This document shows, piece after piece, positions 7,420-16,487 of a stretch of 58,042 bases of DNA (position 1 is the first letter of the stretch; every line of letters begins with the position of its first letter). The notes under the pieces were generated by a model. The model saw only the letters and a list, made by a program, of their open reading frames with translations. It was not told where the DNA came from and ran no database searches. A program made the position numbers and the translations under genes. The stretch lies in contig CAKOLH010000007.1 of assembly GCA_934096105.1 (NCBI GenBank), positions 1 to 58,042 of the forward strand. Reading direction: 5' to 3'. The DNA comes from an uncultured Bacilli bacterium (lineage in GTDB: Bacteria > Bacillota_I > Bacilli_A > RF39 > UBA660).

Positions 7420-8400
7420 CTACCTATTAATTATACTACCAATACCCATAAATATAATGGCCGCTAGGGCAAGAACACTAATAATTGTTAGAGCTACTGT
7501 GCCTACATAACCAGCATTTGAATTAACTTTTATTCTCTTTAGAGCAGCTTCTTTTTGTCTGTTTGCTATACGTATTTCCTCTATTTTTGCTTGTAATTCT
7601 TGTCTTTTAGTATCATTTTTCATATTTTCTCTAAGATAATCAAATGGTTTCTTGATAGCACCCACTACTGCTTTAGTAGTACCTACTATTTTACCTCTAG
7701 CGGTATTTATTCTTTGACAAGTATTATCTTTAAATTTGGTAGTTCTATTTACGATTCTATAATCTAAATGCTTGTCAACTTTTTCACCATAAACCATTTC
7801 CATTGCTTCTTTTCTAGAGTAATTTTCTTCTTTTCTTAATCTAGATACTTCTTTTTTTTCTCTAAAGTAATTATTAAAGGCTTTATATTTATCTTTGATG
7901 TATTCTTTAGTTCTTTTTGGTATATTTGTTACATGTGTTTTGACATTATTGTATTTTTGAATAGTTCCTTCGGCAAAATTAACTGCTTTTGTTTTAATAG
8001 TAATTCTTTTATTTAATAACTTGTTATTCATATTAGCAAAAGCTAGTTCAACTTGTTTATCAATATTCCATACTTTTGGTAATAGTTTTTTGAAGTTTTC
8101 TAGGCTCATTTTCTTTTTAATACAAGTAAAGGCTTTCTTCATATCTACTTTATGTTTTCTCCTAAAGGTTACCGGTACTGGATGTAATTCTATTTTATTC
8201 TTTTCACACATACTTATTAAATCTGGAAGAGTAAGTGGTTTAGGTCTCGGATCATAGTGACCATATATATATGGATTTTCCTCCTCTAATGGTGATGCTA
8301 CTGGAGATGGCTTTGTTGGTGCAGGTAGTTCGGTATTTAATTTATCTTTATTACTAGTTAAGACTTGATATTCATTTAATTCATCTAATAAATTCTTCAT
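7420..8400 (-). CDS. Basic protein with one C-terminal membrane anchor, unknown function
   Basis: 326 residues. The N-terminus has a Pro-rich segment (about 25-50: APTKPSPVASPLEEENP, then YGHYDPRPKP). A long basic helical middle (about 90-290) follows, including an R-K-E-E-N-Y-S-R-K-E-A motif. One hydrophobic helix lies at about 298-322 (VALTIISVLALAAIIFMGIG). It is a tail-anchored design with the bulk inside the cell. No family recognised. It starts 6 bp after the phosphoketolase stop, so it is in that operon. Confidence 0.65.
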   Translation of the reverse strand: MKNLLDELNEYQVLTSNKDKLNTELPAPTKPSPVASPLEEENPYIYGHYDPRPKPLTLPDLISMCEKNKIELHPVPVTFRRKHKVDMKKAFTCIKKKMSLENFKKLLPKVWNIDKQVELAFANMNNKLLNKRITIKTKAVNFAEGTIQKYNNVKTHVTNIPKRTKEYIKDKYKAFNNYFREKKEVSRLRKEENYSRKEAMEMVYGEKVDKHLDYRIVNRTTKFKDNTCQRINTARGKIVGTTKAVVGAIKKPFDYLRENMKNDTKRQELQAKIEEIRIANRQKEAALKRIKVNSNAGYVGTVALTIISVLALAAIIFMGIGSIINR

Positions 8401-8406
8401 AACTTA

Positions 8407-10740
8407 TTACTCCCATCTGAAATCTCTTATTTCTTCGGTTTCAATACCATATTCTTTTATGTAATCATCGTGGCATTTTAACTTTTCTTCCATTATTTTT
8501 ATTACTTCTATACCCCTTTTAGTCTTATATATATCTAGATGTTTGATTACATCAATAACGATATGATATCTATCTATTTCGTTTTTAACACGCATATCAA
8601 ATGGTGTTGTTATAGTTCCTTCTTCCATATAACCATGTACTGAAACATTTTTGTTTTCTCTTTCATAAGTGAATTCATGGATTAATGTTGGATAACCATG
8701 GTAATTGAATATTATTGGTTTATCTTTAGTAAATAGTTTGTTATATTCTTCATTCGTTAAACCATGAGGATGTCTTGTATTTGGCTGTAATTTCATTAGG
8801 TCTACGACATTAATGAATCTTACTTTTACTTCTGGTAAGTATTCTCTTAGTAGTTTAACTGCGGCAATGTTTTCTAGTGTTGGAGCATCTCCAATGGAAA
8901 CTAGTACTACATCAGTACCTTTTTTATCATTACTAGCAAAGTCCCACTTACCTAGTCCTTTAGCACAATGAGCTTTTGCTTCTTCCATAGTTAACCACTG
9001 CGGTCTCATATGTTTGGAAGCGACAATTACATTGATATAATTCTTGGTTTTGATAATATGGTCGTAGCAGGATAATAGACAGTTAGAATCTGGTGGCAAG
9101 TATACTCTTACGATATCGGCTTTCTTATTGGCTAAATGATCGATAAAGCCGGGATCTTGATGAGTATAACCGTTGTGGTCCTGCTGCCAAACATTGGATG
9201 TTAAGATATAGTTTAATGAAGCGATATCTTTACGCCATGGTAGTTCATTACATACTTTTAGCCATTTGGCATGCTGACTAGCCATTGAATCTATTATTCT
9301 AATAAAGGCTTCATAAGAAGCAAAGGTTCCATGTCTACCTGTTAGTAGATAACCTTCTAGCCAGCCTTCACAAGCGTGTTCACTAAGATATGAATCCATT
9401 ACTCTACCATCAACGCTTAAGTATTCATCAGTATCTTTTTTAGTTAGATACCAATCTCTATTTGTTACTTCAAAGACTTTATTTAATCTATTACTCATAG
9501 TTTCATCTGGTCCAAATAATCTATAATTAGTAGGATTTTCTTTAATGATATCACGAATAAACTCTCCTAGTACACGCATATCTTCTTTTTCTATAGAACC
9601 TGGTTTATCTACTTTGACAGCATATTTATCGATACTTGGTACTTTTAATTCTTTTAAGAGAATTCCTCCATTAGCATAAGGACTACTACCCATTGGATGG
9701 AATGGTACTAAGTCTTTAATATATTTCTTAATACTTCCGTCATCATTAAATAATTCTTCAGGATGATAACTTTTTAACCATGATTCTAATAGTTTTAAAT
9801 CTTCATCAGTATCTAGAGTTATTGGTACTTGATGACTACGGAATGTTCCTTCAATCTTTAAGTCATGAACTACTTTAGGTCCTGTCCATCCTTTAGGAGT
9901 TCTTAGAACAATCATAGGCCATCTTACTCTTTCTACTTTATTATTATATCTAGCATTATATTGTATTTTCTTTATTTCTTTTATTATGGTATCTAAAGTA
10001 TTTGCCATACTTTTATGTAATTCATAAGTATTACTTCCACTTACTAAGTATGGTTTCCATCCATAACCCCATAATAATGATGATAACTCATCATCACTTA
10101 TTCTAGATAAAATAGTTGGATTACTTATCTTATAACCATTTAAATGTAATATAGGAAGGACTGCTCCATCTGTTTTAGGATTTAAGAATTTATTTGAGTG
10201 CCAGCTAGTGGCTAATGGACCAGTTTCAGCCTCACCATCGCCCACTACACAGGCTGCGATTAAATCAGGATTATCAAAGACTGCTCCAAAAGCATGAAGT
10301 AGACTATAGCCTAGTTCACCGCCTTCATTAATTGATCCTGGGACTGTTGGAGCCACATGAGATGATACTCCTCCAGGAAAAGAAAACTGTTTAAATAACT
10401 TTTTTAAACCATCATAGTCTTCAGTTATATCTTTATATACATTTGAATATGTTCCTTCAATATAAACATTTGATATAAGGGCATTACCTCCATGACCTGG
10501 TCCAGATATGTATATCATATTTAAATCATTATTTTTTATTATTCTATTTAAGTGGGTATAGATAAAATTCTGTCCTGGTACCGTACCCCAATGACCAACG
10601 ATTTTCTTCTTAACATCACTCCACTTTAACTCTTCTTTTAGAAGAGGATTATCTAATAGATATAACTGACCTACTGATAAGTAATTAGCACATCTAAAAT
10701 ATGAATCTAACTGTTTTATCTCTTTTTTACTGATACTCAT
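8407..10740 (-). CDS. xfp: Phosphoketolase (xylulose-5-phosphate/fructose-6-phosphate)
   Basis: 777 residues, within the usual 780-830 range. The thiamine-diphosphate enzyme splits xylulose-5-P (or fructose-6-P) with phosphate to acetyl-phosphate and glyceraldehyde-3-P (or erythrose-4-P). Signatures seen are the N-terminal GHWGTVPGQNFIY, the ISGPGHGG phosphate/ThDP region, the thiamine-binding GDGEAETGPLA, and VWQQDHNGYTHQDPGF in the second half. Together with the transketolase at 29646-31610 it allows a pentose/bifid-type route giving ATP via acetyl-P. It has its own promoter (10769-10797) and heads a four-gene operon with unknown proteins. Confidence 0.97.
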   Translation of the reverse strand: MSISKKEIKQLDSYFRCANYLSVGQLYLLDNPLLKEELKWSDVKKKIVGHWGTVPGQNFIYTHLNRIIKNNDLNMIYISGPGHGGNALISNVYIEGTYSNVYKDITEDYDGLKKLFKQFSFPGGVSSHVAPTVPGSINEGGELGYSLLHAFGAVFDNPDLIAACVVGDGEAETGPLATSWHSNKFLNPKTDGAVLPILHLNGYKISNPTILSRISDDELSSLLWGYGWKPYLVSGSNTYELHKSMANTLDTIIKEIKKIQYNARYNNKVERVRWPMIVLRTPKGWTGPKVVHDLKIEGTFRSHQVPITLDTDEDLKLLESWLKSYHPEELFNDDGSIKKYIKDLVPFHPMGSSPYANGGILLKELKVPSIDKYAVKVDKPGSIEKEDMRVLGEFIRDIIKENPTNYRLFGPDETMSNRLNKVFEVTNRDWYLTKKDTDEYLSVDGRVMDSYLSEHACEGWLEGYLLTGRHGTFASYEAFIRIIDSMASQHAKWLKVCNELPWRKDIASLNYILTSNVWQQDHNGYTHQDPGFIDHLANKKADIVRVYLPPDSNCLLSCYDHIIKTKNYINVIVASKHMRPQWLTMEEAKAHCAKGLGKWDFASNDKKGTDVVLVSIGDAPTLENIAAVKLLREYLPEVKVRFINVVDLMKLQPNTRHPHGLTNEEYNKLFTKDKPIIFNYHGYPTLIHEFTYERENKNVSVHGYMEEGTITTPFDMRVKNEIDRYHIVIDVIKHLDIYKTKRGIEVIKIMEEKLKCHDDYIKEYGIETEEIRDFRWE

Positions 10741-10768
10741 GTTCTCACATCCTTATTATTCTATAATT

Positions 10769-10797
10769 AGTATAGCATAAATAAAAAAGTCATGCAA
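10769..10797 (-). promoter_or_regulatory. Sigma-A promoter of the phosphoketolase operon
   Basis: On the minus strand TTGCAT (10792-10797), 17 bp, TATACT (10769-10774). Transcription would begin about 25 bp before the ATG. Confidence 0.7.
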
Positions 10798-10852
10798 TAA
10801 GTATTTTAATTTAATTTTTTTTATGTTATAATTATGACTGTGGAGGTATTAT

Positions 10853-12043
10853 ATGAAAATAATAGAACTTACTGATATTCAATTTAAGAATTATGCTAAA
10901 ATACATAGTGCTAGAAATTATATGCAGACTACTGAATATGCAAGTACTATGAAAAATTATAGTAGATTATATCTAGGTTTTATTAATGAGAATGATAATA
11001 CCTTGATGGGAGCTACTCTACTTTTAGAGAGAAATATTCTTAAATTTAAGGTTGGATATGTACCTGGATGTTTTTTAATTGACTATGATAATGATAATTT
11101 ATTTAAAGATTTTGTTAATACTTTAAAAGATTATTTAAAGACCAGAAAATATGTATATTTAACCACCGATAATATTACTACTTATAAAATGTTTGATAAG
11201 AATGGTCAGGTATTGTATTTTGATACTAATATTATTAAGATTATGGATGAATTATCATTTAGAAAGAATGAAAAAACATCTTTTAAAAAGGTTGTATTAG
11301 AGACTGAAAAGACTCCTAATGAAACTTATAAGATGTTTAATTCTAATACTAAGAGAAATATTAATTTAGCTCTTCAGAGAGCAATTACGATATATAGAGA
11401 TGAAAATAATAATATTGATACTATGCTTAATATTGATCCTAATGCAAATAAAAATAGAATTAAGAATATACTTGATAGTTTTACAAGTGAAGATAATAAG
11501 GCAGAAATATATTTTGCTAAGATAAATCCTGAAAAATATATTAATAATTATCGTTTTTTACTTAAAAAAGAAGATGAAAATAATGATAAATTAAATAATA
11601 TTATGCAAGATTTTTCTGTTAACAAAACTAATTCTTTAATTAATAGAAAGATGGAATCTGATAAAGCTATAACTAAGTATAATAATGAAATTATTAAAGC
11701 TACAAATATATATACTAAGTATACTAATGGTACTAATATTGGTGCTATACTTATAGTTAAGAATAATAGAGAAATATATTTTATGGATGAAGTATATAGT
11801 AAAGAATTATCTAAGTTTTATTCTTCTCATTTAATTAAATGGGAGATTATTAAGAAATATCTTGATGAAGGATATAAAATATTTAATTTTGGCTCTATTA
11901 AGAATATGGATAAGAATAATGGTAACTATTTATTTAAAATGGGATTCGGTGGTAAAGTATATGAAACTATTGGAAGTTATGATTTAGTAATTAATAAATG
12001 GTTATATGGTATTGTTAAATTAATTAGTAAGATAAAAAAGTAA
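10853..12043 (+). CDS. FemAB-family aminoacyltransferase (peptide-bridge ligase)
   Basis: 396 residues with the double-GNAT FemX/FemAB/MurM pattern. It has an N-terminal lobe beginning MKIIELTDIQF, a coiled-coil-like insert rich in Asn/Lys (about 215-280), and a C-terminal half with YFMDEVYSKELSKFYSSHLIKWEII and then FNFGSIKNMD-K and LFKMGFGG. These enzymes add amino acids from aminoacyl-tRNA to lipid II to make peptidoglycan cross-bridges. GGAGG lies 7 nt before the ATG. It is a single-gene transcript ending at 12044-12063. Confidence 0.9.
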   Translation: MKIIELTDIQFKNYAKIHSARNYMQTTEYASTMKNYSRLYLGFINENDNTLMGATLLLERNILKFKVGYVPGCFLIDYDNDNLFKDFVNTLKDYLKTRKYVYLTTDNITTYKMFDKNGQVLYFDTNIIKIMDELSFRKNEKTSFKKVVLETEKTPNETYKMFNSNTKRNINLALQRAITIYRDENNNIDTMLNIDPNANKNRIKNILDSFTSEDNKAEIYFAKINPEKYINNYRFLLKKEDENNDKLNNIMQDFSVNKTNSLINRKMESDKAITKYNNEIIKATNIYTKYTNGTNIGAILIVKNNREIYFMDEVYSKELSKFYSSHLIKWEIIKKYLDEGYKIFNFGSIKNMDKNNGNYLFKMGFGGKVYETIGSYDLVINKWLYGIVKLISKIKK

Positions 12044-12063
12044 ACTACCTTTTTGGTAGTTTT
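12044..12063 (+). terminator. Intrinsic terminator of the FemAB-like gene
   Basis: AACTACC TTTTT GGTAGTT followed by TTTA, directly after the stop codon. Confidence 0.75.
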
Positions 12064-12071
12064 TATGTGTG

Positions 12072-12154
12072 CACTCTATAGTCTATGGTCTATAGAGTGT
12101 TTATTTGAGCCAAAGTCTCAAATAAATATATCAACCATATCTATTATATATAAG
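12072..12154 (-). repeat. Two-hairpin element, copy G (with leader)
   Basis: Read on the minus strand: leader GCTTATATATAATAGATATG, 9 nt, then hairpin 1 TTTATTTGAG-ACTTTGG-CTCAAATAAA. Directly abutting is hairpin 2 CACTCTATAG-ACCATAGA-CTATAGAGTG. It lies between the convergent FemAB-like and PAP2-like genes. Confidence 0.75.
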
Positions 12155-12176
12155 CAAGAAGTAATGACAAATATTT

Positions 12177-12575
12177 TTATATTATCATATTAAATATTAT
12201 AGTAAGAACAATACCTAGGAAGACTCCTAGTAATGTTTCTATAGGCTTATGACCTAGTCTATCATTTAAGTTAGAATTGGTTATTTTATTTAATATATAG
12301 GCATGTTTACTACTTTCATATCTTATACCCATAGAATCATATATTATTAAAAGAGAAAATATTATTACTATACTTGTTAATGGATTATTTATTCCATAGT
12401 TTAAATAAATTATAGTACTAAGAGAAGATGTGAGACTACTATGAGTACTGGGCATACCACCCATTCCATCAAATAATCTTAGTATGTTTATTTTCTTTGT
12501 TTTAATAGTTTCTATTATAAATTTAATACACTGGGTAATTATTCCTACCAGAAGAGGAATAATAATATATTTCAT
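12177..12575 (-). CDS. Divergent PAP2-family membrane protein (DUF212, YuiD-like)
   Basis: 132 residues, four membrane segments. Conserved motifs of the family are GGMPSTHS, YDSMGIRYESSKHA and RLGHKPIETLLGV. They resemble the acid-phosphatase (PAP2) signature, but the active His arrangement is divergent, so phosphatase activity is uncertain. It lies 19 bp after recO on the same strand and is probably the last gene of the era-yqzL-recO transcript. Confidence 0.85.
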   Translation of the reverse strand: MKYIIIPLLVGIITQCIKFIIETIKTKKINILRLFDGMGGMPSTHSSLTSSLSTIIYLNYGINNPLTSIVIIFSLLIIYDSMGIRYESSKHAYILNKITNSNLNDRLGHKPIETLLGVFLGIVLTIIFNMII

Positions 12576-12594
12576 TTATACCACCTAGTATATT

Positions 12595-13317
12595 TTATTT
12601 AAGATAGTCTAATAATGTTTTACTTTTTAGATAGATTCCCGAATATCTATCATAATAATCGTTAATAAATTCTTCTATTTCTTTCATTATTTCTTTAGAT
12701 ATATCTAATTTAGTTATTTTAGATATATCGACATAATATAACATTCTTATTAAACTTATTGTTTTAGGAGATACTATCTTTTCATTTCGGTAGCAGTCTT
12801 TGCAGACATAACCACCTAGATAACTAGATATTGTCACAATATTATGGGTATTTCCACATTCAATACATCTATCTATTACTGGTTTAATACCTAGATAGTC
12901 TAATAATTTTAATCTTAATATATTAAATATTACTTCATAGTTATAACCTTCATTTATTTTATTTAAAGAGGCTAAGTATAGATCATATATATTACTACTT
13001 GGTTCATGTTTATATACTTTTAAACATAATTCTGTTATATATGTTACATAACTTACTTTATTTATATCTTTCTTGATAGTACTATAATTGTTTAAGATAT
13101 CAGCATCTATTAATTTAGATAGTCCTTTTTCTTTATACTGGATATTAAATATACCTAAAGTAAATTTATTAGTAACTGCAAAAAAGGGGCTTTTTATTTT
13201 TTTGGCTCCTTTTGCTATTATATTATATTCTCCATCTTTAGTTAATATATTTATTATTTTACTGCTTTCTTCAAAAGGGTATTCACTAACTATAATACCC
13301 TCTATTTTTTTATACAT
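12595..13317 (-). CDS. recO: DNA repair protein RecO
   Basis: 240 residues. N-terminal OB-fold (about 1-80, with G-I-I-V-S-E-Y-P-F-E-E-S-S-K-I), a helical middle, and a four-Cys zinc site C-I-E-C ... C-K-D-C (about 146-172). RecO loads RecA onto SSB-coated single-stranded DNA in the RecFOR pathway. The start is the ATG at 13317, one base after the yqzL stop and behind AAGAAGGA; an ATG seven codons upstream lies inside yqzL and has no ribosome site. Confidence 0.93.
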   Translation of the reverse strand: MYKKIEGIIVSEYPFEESSKIINILTKDGEYNIIAKGAKKIKSPFFAVTNKFTLGIFNIQYKEKGLSKLIDADILNNYSTIKKDINKVSYVTYITELCLKVYKHEPSSNIYDLYLASLNKINEGYNYEVIFNILRLKLLDYLGIKPVIDRCIECGNTHNIVTISSYLGGYVCKDCYRNEKIVSPKTISLIRMLYYVDISKITKLDISKEIMKEIEEFINDYYDRYSGIYLKSKTLLDYLK

Positions 13318-13318
13318 A

Positions 13319-13411
13319 TTATTTTCCTTCTTTGCCATAATTTTTATACTTTAAATAATATTCTATTTTACCAGTATTTTTAAATAATAGCCATAAAACC
13401 TCTTTATTCAT
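13319..13411 (-). CDS. yqzL: YqzL-like small protein between era and recO
   Basis: 30 residues, beginning MNKEVLWLLFKNTGKIEYYL and ending K-Y-K-N-Y-G-K-E-G-K. The Bacillus YqzL protein has the same W-x-x-F-x-x-T-G-x-I-x-x-Y-L pattern and the same location between era and recO. AGGTGAT precedes the ATG by 5 nt. Its recO-proximal stop is one base from the recO start, indicating coupling. Function unknown. Confidence 0.85.
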   Translation of the reverse strand: MNKEVLWLLFKNTGKIEYYLKYKNYGKEGK

Positions 13412-13447
13412 TTTTATCACCTATTTATATTTTGTGATATTTATAGA

Positions 13448-14341
13448 TTATTTATTCAAAAAATCTTTATATCCAATCATATTTAAGAACTTTTCTTTAT
13501 CACGCCATTTTGGTATTACTTTAACAAATAAATCCAAATATACTTGTTTACCAAAATATTCTTCAATATCTTTTCTAGCTCTTATACCTATTTCTTTAAT
13601 CATATTACCATTCTTACCAATGATAATTTTTTTTAAGTTTTCTCTATCGACGATAATTGAGGCCCCTATATTTATAATTTTTTCTTCTTCATATAGTTCA
13701 TCTACAACACAGGTTACTGAATGTGGTACTTCCTCATCAGTAAGTTCTAGTACTTTTTCTCTTATTAATTCGGATATTGTAAACTCTGGGGAACTATTAG
13801 TTACAGTATCAGAATCAAAATATTTTATACTATCAGGTAGATATTTTTTTATTACTTCAATTAATCTATCGACATTATCTTTTTTTCTTGCGGATACTGG
13901 TATTACTTCAGTAAAGTTATATAGAGACATATATTCATCTATTTTGGATAGTATTTCCTCACGAGGTAGTTTATCTATTTTATTTATTACTAGAAATACT
14001 GGTTTATTTTTGACATTCTTTAATATATCAATGACAAACTTGTCACCACTTCCTACTTTCTCAGTAATATCTACAACCATGATTATTATATCAACATCAT
14101 CAATAGTAAAATATGCTTGTTTATTTAATACTCTTCCTAATTTATTATGAGCTTTATGAATACCTGGTGTATCCACAAAAACTATTTGAGTATCATCTTC
14201 ATTATATATTCCTTGTACTAAATTTCTTGTCGTTTGGGGTTTATTTGAAGTTATTACTACCTTCTTATTTAATATACTATTAAGTAATGTACTTTTACCT
14301 ACATTTGGTCTTCCTATAAAACTTACAAATCCGCTCTTCAT
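13448..14341 (-). CDS. era: GTPase Era
   Basis: 297 residues, usual length. GTPase domain with G1 GRPNVGKST (about 9-17), G3 DTPG, G4 NKID and the Era-specific VSARK (G5). The C-terminal KH domain carries VIVDRENLKKIIIGKNG. It binds 16S rRNA near the anti-Shine-Dalgarno end and assists 30S maturation. The ATG follows AGGAGG; an earlier in-frame ATG overlaps that site. Promoter TTTACT-17-TATAAT at 14364-14392. Confidence 0.96.
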   Translation of the reverse strand: MKSGFVSFIGRPNVGKSTLLNSILNKKVVITSNKPQTTRNLVQGIYNEDDTQIVFVDTPGIHKAHNKLGRVLNKQAYFTIDDVDIIIMVVDITEKVGSGDKFVIDILKNVKNKPVFLVINKIDKLPREEILSKIDEYMSLYNFTEVIPVSARKKDNVDRLIEVIKKYLPDSIKYFDSDTVTNSSPEFTISELIREKVLELTDEEVPHSVTCVVDELYEEEKIINIGASIIVDRENLKKIIIGKNGNMIKEIGIRARKDIEEYFGKQVYLDLFVKVIPKWRDKEKFLNMIGYKDFLNK

Positions 14342-14363
14342 AATGCCTCCTAAATACAAATTA

Positions 14364-14392
14364 ATTATATCATTTTATATCATTTTAGTAAA
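14364..14392 (-). promoter_or_regulatory. Promoter of era-yqzL-recO
   Basis: On the minus strand TTTACT (14387-14392), 17 bp, TATAAT (14364-14369), ending about 20 bp before the era ribosome site. Confidence 0.6.
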
Positions 14393-14437
14393 GATTATTC
14401 AGTTACATTTTACATTTAGGTATATACCTTTCTCTTC

Positions 14438-14559
14438 TATATAATAGATATGGTTGATATATTAGATTAAGACTTAGAATAAGGCTTAATCTAACACTAT
14501 TAAGACTTAGAATAAGGCTTAATCTAACACTATTAAGACTTAGAATAAGGCTTAATGTG
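14438..14559 (+). repeat. Two-hairpin element, copy I (with leader; hairpin 2 tandemly expanded)
   Basis: Leader TATAATAGATATGG, then hairpin 1 TTAGATTAAG (14462-14471) / CTTAATCTAA (14485-14494) with loop ACTTAGAATAAGG. The next 33-bp unit (14495-14527) repeats as 14528-14559, with the same loop each time. The last copy ends CTTAATGTG. The region therefore holds three near-identical hairpins in a row between era and cdd. Confidence 0.8.
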
Positions 14560-14577
14560 AACATAATAAAAAGAACC

Positions 14578-14967
14578 TTAGTTCTTTAAATCTTCACTTC
14601 CAAATGGATAAGGACATAGTTCTTTTACTGTATATACTTCTTTATCACCATCATTACTATATAATGTTACTTCAGCATCAGTACTAAAGAATTCACTAAT
14701 TACTTGTCTACATATAAAACAGCAGCTGGAAACTTTCTCACTATCACACATAACATATAATCTACTGAAATCTCCTTTAGTATAACCACTGGCAATAGCG
14801 GTATCTATGGCTACTCTCTCAGCACATATTGTAGCTCCATAAGAAGCGTTTTCTATATTTACTCCACCAAATGATTTGCCATCTTTCATTAAACATATCG
14901 CAGCCACTCTAAAGCCGGAATATGGACTATAACTATTTTTTAATAATCTCTTTAAACTTTCTTCCAT
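14578..14967 (-). CDS. cdd: Cytidine deaminase
   Basis: 129 residues, the tetrameric Bacillus-type size. Zinc and proton-shuttle motif CAERVA (about 49-54) with N-I-E-N-A-S-Y before it, and the second zinc motif C-F-I-C-R-Q-V; the usual S-P-C-G-x-C-R-Q-V has S-C-C-F-I-C-R here. It deaminates (deoxy)cytidine to (deoxy)uridine in pyrimidine salvage. GGAGG precedes the ATG, and it abuts dgkA exactly as in B. subtilis. Confidence 0.95.
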   Translation of the reverse strand: MEESLKRLLKNSYSPYSGFRVAAICLMKDGKSFGGVNIENASYGATICAERVAIDTAIASGYTKGDFSRLYVMCDSEKVSSCCFICRQVISEFFSTDAEVTLYSNDGDKEVYTVKELCPYPFGSEDLKN

Positions 14968-15353
14968 TATAAGCCTCCTAGTAAAGTAATTATTTTAGGT
15001 ATAAATATTATTATTCCTATTATTAATGCAAAAATACTTGTTACTAATACACTACCTGCGGATACATCTTTGGCTATTCTAGCTAGTTCATGGTATTCTT
15101 TGGTAACTAAGTCTACTGCTCTTTCTATTGCGGTATTTATTATTTCGGTAGTAAGTACTAAGCATATCATAGTTAATACAATAATAAATTCTATTTTATC
15201 TATTTTTAGTATGTACGATAATAGTAAAGCTATAATACCAAGTGCTATTTCTCTTTTGAAATTTTTTTCACTCTTTGTTACATAACTTATACCATCTAAA
15301 CAATTTTTAACACTACCTTTAAAAGTTCTTTTATCTTTTGATTTCAAACTCAT
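14967..15353 (-). CDS. dgkA: Undecaprenol/diacylglycerol kinase DgkA
   Basis: 128 residues, three membrane helices. Family signature T-E-I-I-N-T-A-I-E-R-A-V-D preceded by VLTTE and followed by H-E-L-A-R-I-A-K-D-V-S-A-G-S-V. It phosphorylates a lipid alcohol at the inner membrane; Gram-positive members act on undecaprenol to recycle the carrier used in wall synthesis. It overlaps ybeY by 23 bp and its last base is shared with cdd. Confidence 0.93.
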   Translation of the reverse strand: MSLKSKDKRTFKGSVKNCLDGISYVTKSEKNFKREIALGIIALLLSYILKIDKIEFIIVLTMICLVLTTEIINTAIERAVDLVTKEYHELARIAKDVSAGSVLVTSIFALIIGIIIFIPKIITLLGGL

Positions 15354-15771
15354 TTAGTAGTTCCTCCTGCTTACCAAACATAACTTTTTCTTCTTCTTCA
15401 GTCATATGGTCATATCCAAGTAGATGAAGTAATCCATGTGTAGCTAAGAAACATACTTCTCTTTCTCTAGAATGGTTATATTCTACTGCCTGATCATAAG
15501 CTACATCTATAGCTATATAGATATCTCCTAGTAGTCTAAATGAGTCATAGACTATATCAGGATTATCTTCAAGAGCAAATGATATAACATCAGTTACTCT
15601 ATCAGTATGACGATATTCTCTATTTATATTATGTATTTCTTCGTTACTTACAAAAATTATATTAAAGATAGCTTCTTTTAATTCTAATTTTTCTACGACA
15701 AAATTCATATATTTTTCTAGTTTATCTAATTCTTTTATTTCTTTATTGGTATTGTTTATTATTTCAAACAT
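15331..15771 (-). CDS. ybeY: Endoribonuclease YbeY
   Basis: 146 residues. It carries the diagnostic zinc motif H-G-L-L-H-L-L-G-Y-D-H (about residues 112-122) and the upstream T-D-V-I-S-F-A. YbeY acts in 16S rRNA 3'-end processing and ribosome quality control. Overlap with both neighbours shows tight coupling. The gene order ybeY-dgkA-cdd-era-yqzL-recO is the conserved Bacilli order. Confidence 0.95.
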   Translation of the reverse strand: MFEIINNTNKEIKELDKLEKYMNFVVEKLELKEAIFNIIFVSNEEIHNINREYRHTDRVTDVISFALEDNPDIVYDSFRLLGDIYIAIDVAYDQAVEYNHSREREVCFLATHGLLHLLGYDHMTEEEEKVMFGKQEELLNEFEIKR

Positions 15772-16394
15772 TATATTATTCCCCCTATCATACCAAATAT
15801 ATTTATATTAAATGAATATATAATAACTAATACTAAAATTATTATTATTAAAATATCTAGTACAGTATCATTTCTAAATAATTTTACTTTATTTCTAATA
15901 GCATCTAGTCCTATATATATTAAAAAGCCTACTATTCCACCAATTAGATTTAGAATGATATCATCTATATCAAATACTCTACCGATGTAATATTGTACTG
16001 TCTCAATAGTAAGTGATGCTATTAAGGTTAGGATGGTTACTACACTAAACTTTCTATTTTTTAATAGATATGAAGATAGAAAACCAAATGGTACAAAAAG
16101 CATTATGTTACCTATAACATTTCTTACGAACTTTGGTGAACCTATGCTATATCTAAATATTTCTTTGAATGGTACAAAGTTTGAAGCTCCATAGTTTACA
16201 TCTTGAAATGTTACAACATGGAATAGACATAATAGATAAATTATTGATATTAGATATATTAATTCTCTATGTAATAAAAACTTCTTATGTTTGGTTATTA
16301 AGTATGTTATTCTTAGACTACATATTATTACTAATATTATTATTAACATAGGCCAAACATCTGGGAGTACTTCCATAACTGCTTTCTTTATCAC
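15771..16394 (-). CDS. VanZ-family membrane protein
   Basis: 207 residues, about five membrane helices. The VanZ core N-F-V-P-F-K-E-I, then NVIGNIMLFVPFGFL and a later F-D-I-D-D-I-I-L-N-L-I-G-G, is present. VanZ proteins are linked to low-level teicoplanin resistance or simply to wall physiology. A GTG start at 16394 fits the GGAG site (9-10 nt); the in-frame ATG three codons earlier overlaps that site. It shares one base with ybeY. Confidence 0.85.
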   Translation of the reverse strand: MIKKAVMEVLPDVWPMLIIILVIICSLRITYLITKHKKFLLHRELIYLISIIYLLCLFHVVTFQDVNYGASNFVPFKEIFRYSIGSPKFVRNVIGNIMLFVPFGFLSSYLLKNRKFSVVTILTLIASLTIETVQYYIGRVFDIDDIILNLIGGIVGFLIYIGLDAIRNKVKLFRNDTVLDILIIIILVLVIIYSFNINIFGMIGGII

Positions 16395-16469
16395 TAAAAC
16401 CATCTCCTTTTTACTACATATTAATTATATCTTTTTTTTGATTTTTTATCAATATATTTGAAAGAAAAA

Positions 16470-16487
16470 AATACCAATAATGGTATT
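16470..16487 (-). terminator. Intrinsic terminator after the DivIVA-like gene
   Basis: AATACCA ATAA-type loop TGGTATT with TTTTTTTC following on the minus strand; it overlaps the stop codon at 16486. Confidence 0.7.

Noticed and set aside
12177..12575. Undecaprenyl-pyrophosphate phosphatase
   Set aside because: The G-M-P-S-T-H-S pattern fits the divergent PAP2 (DUF212) family, whose enzymatic activity is not established.
14462..14559. CRISPR-like array at the 33-bp repeats
   Set aside because: The repeats are contiguous without unique spacers and each forms a hairpin; no cas genes are in the window.
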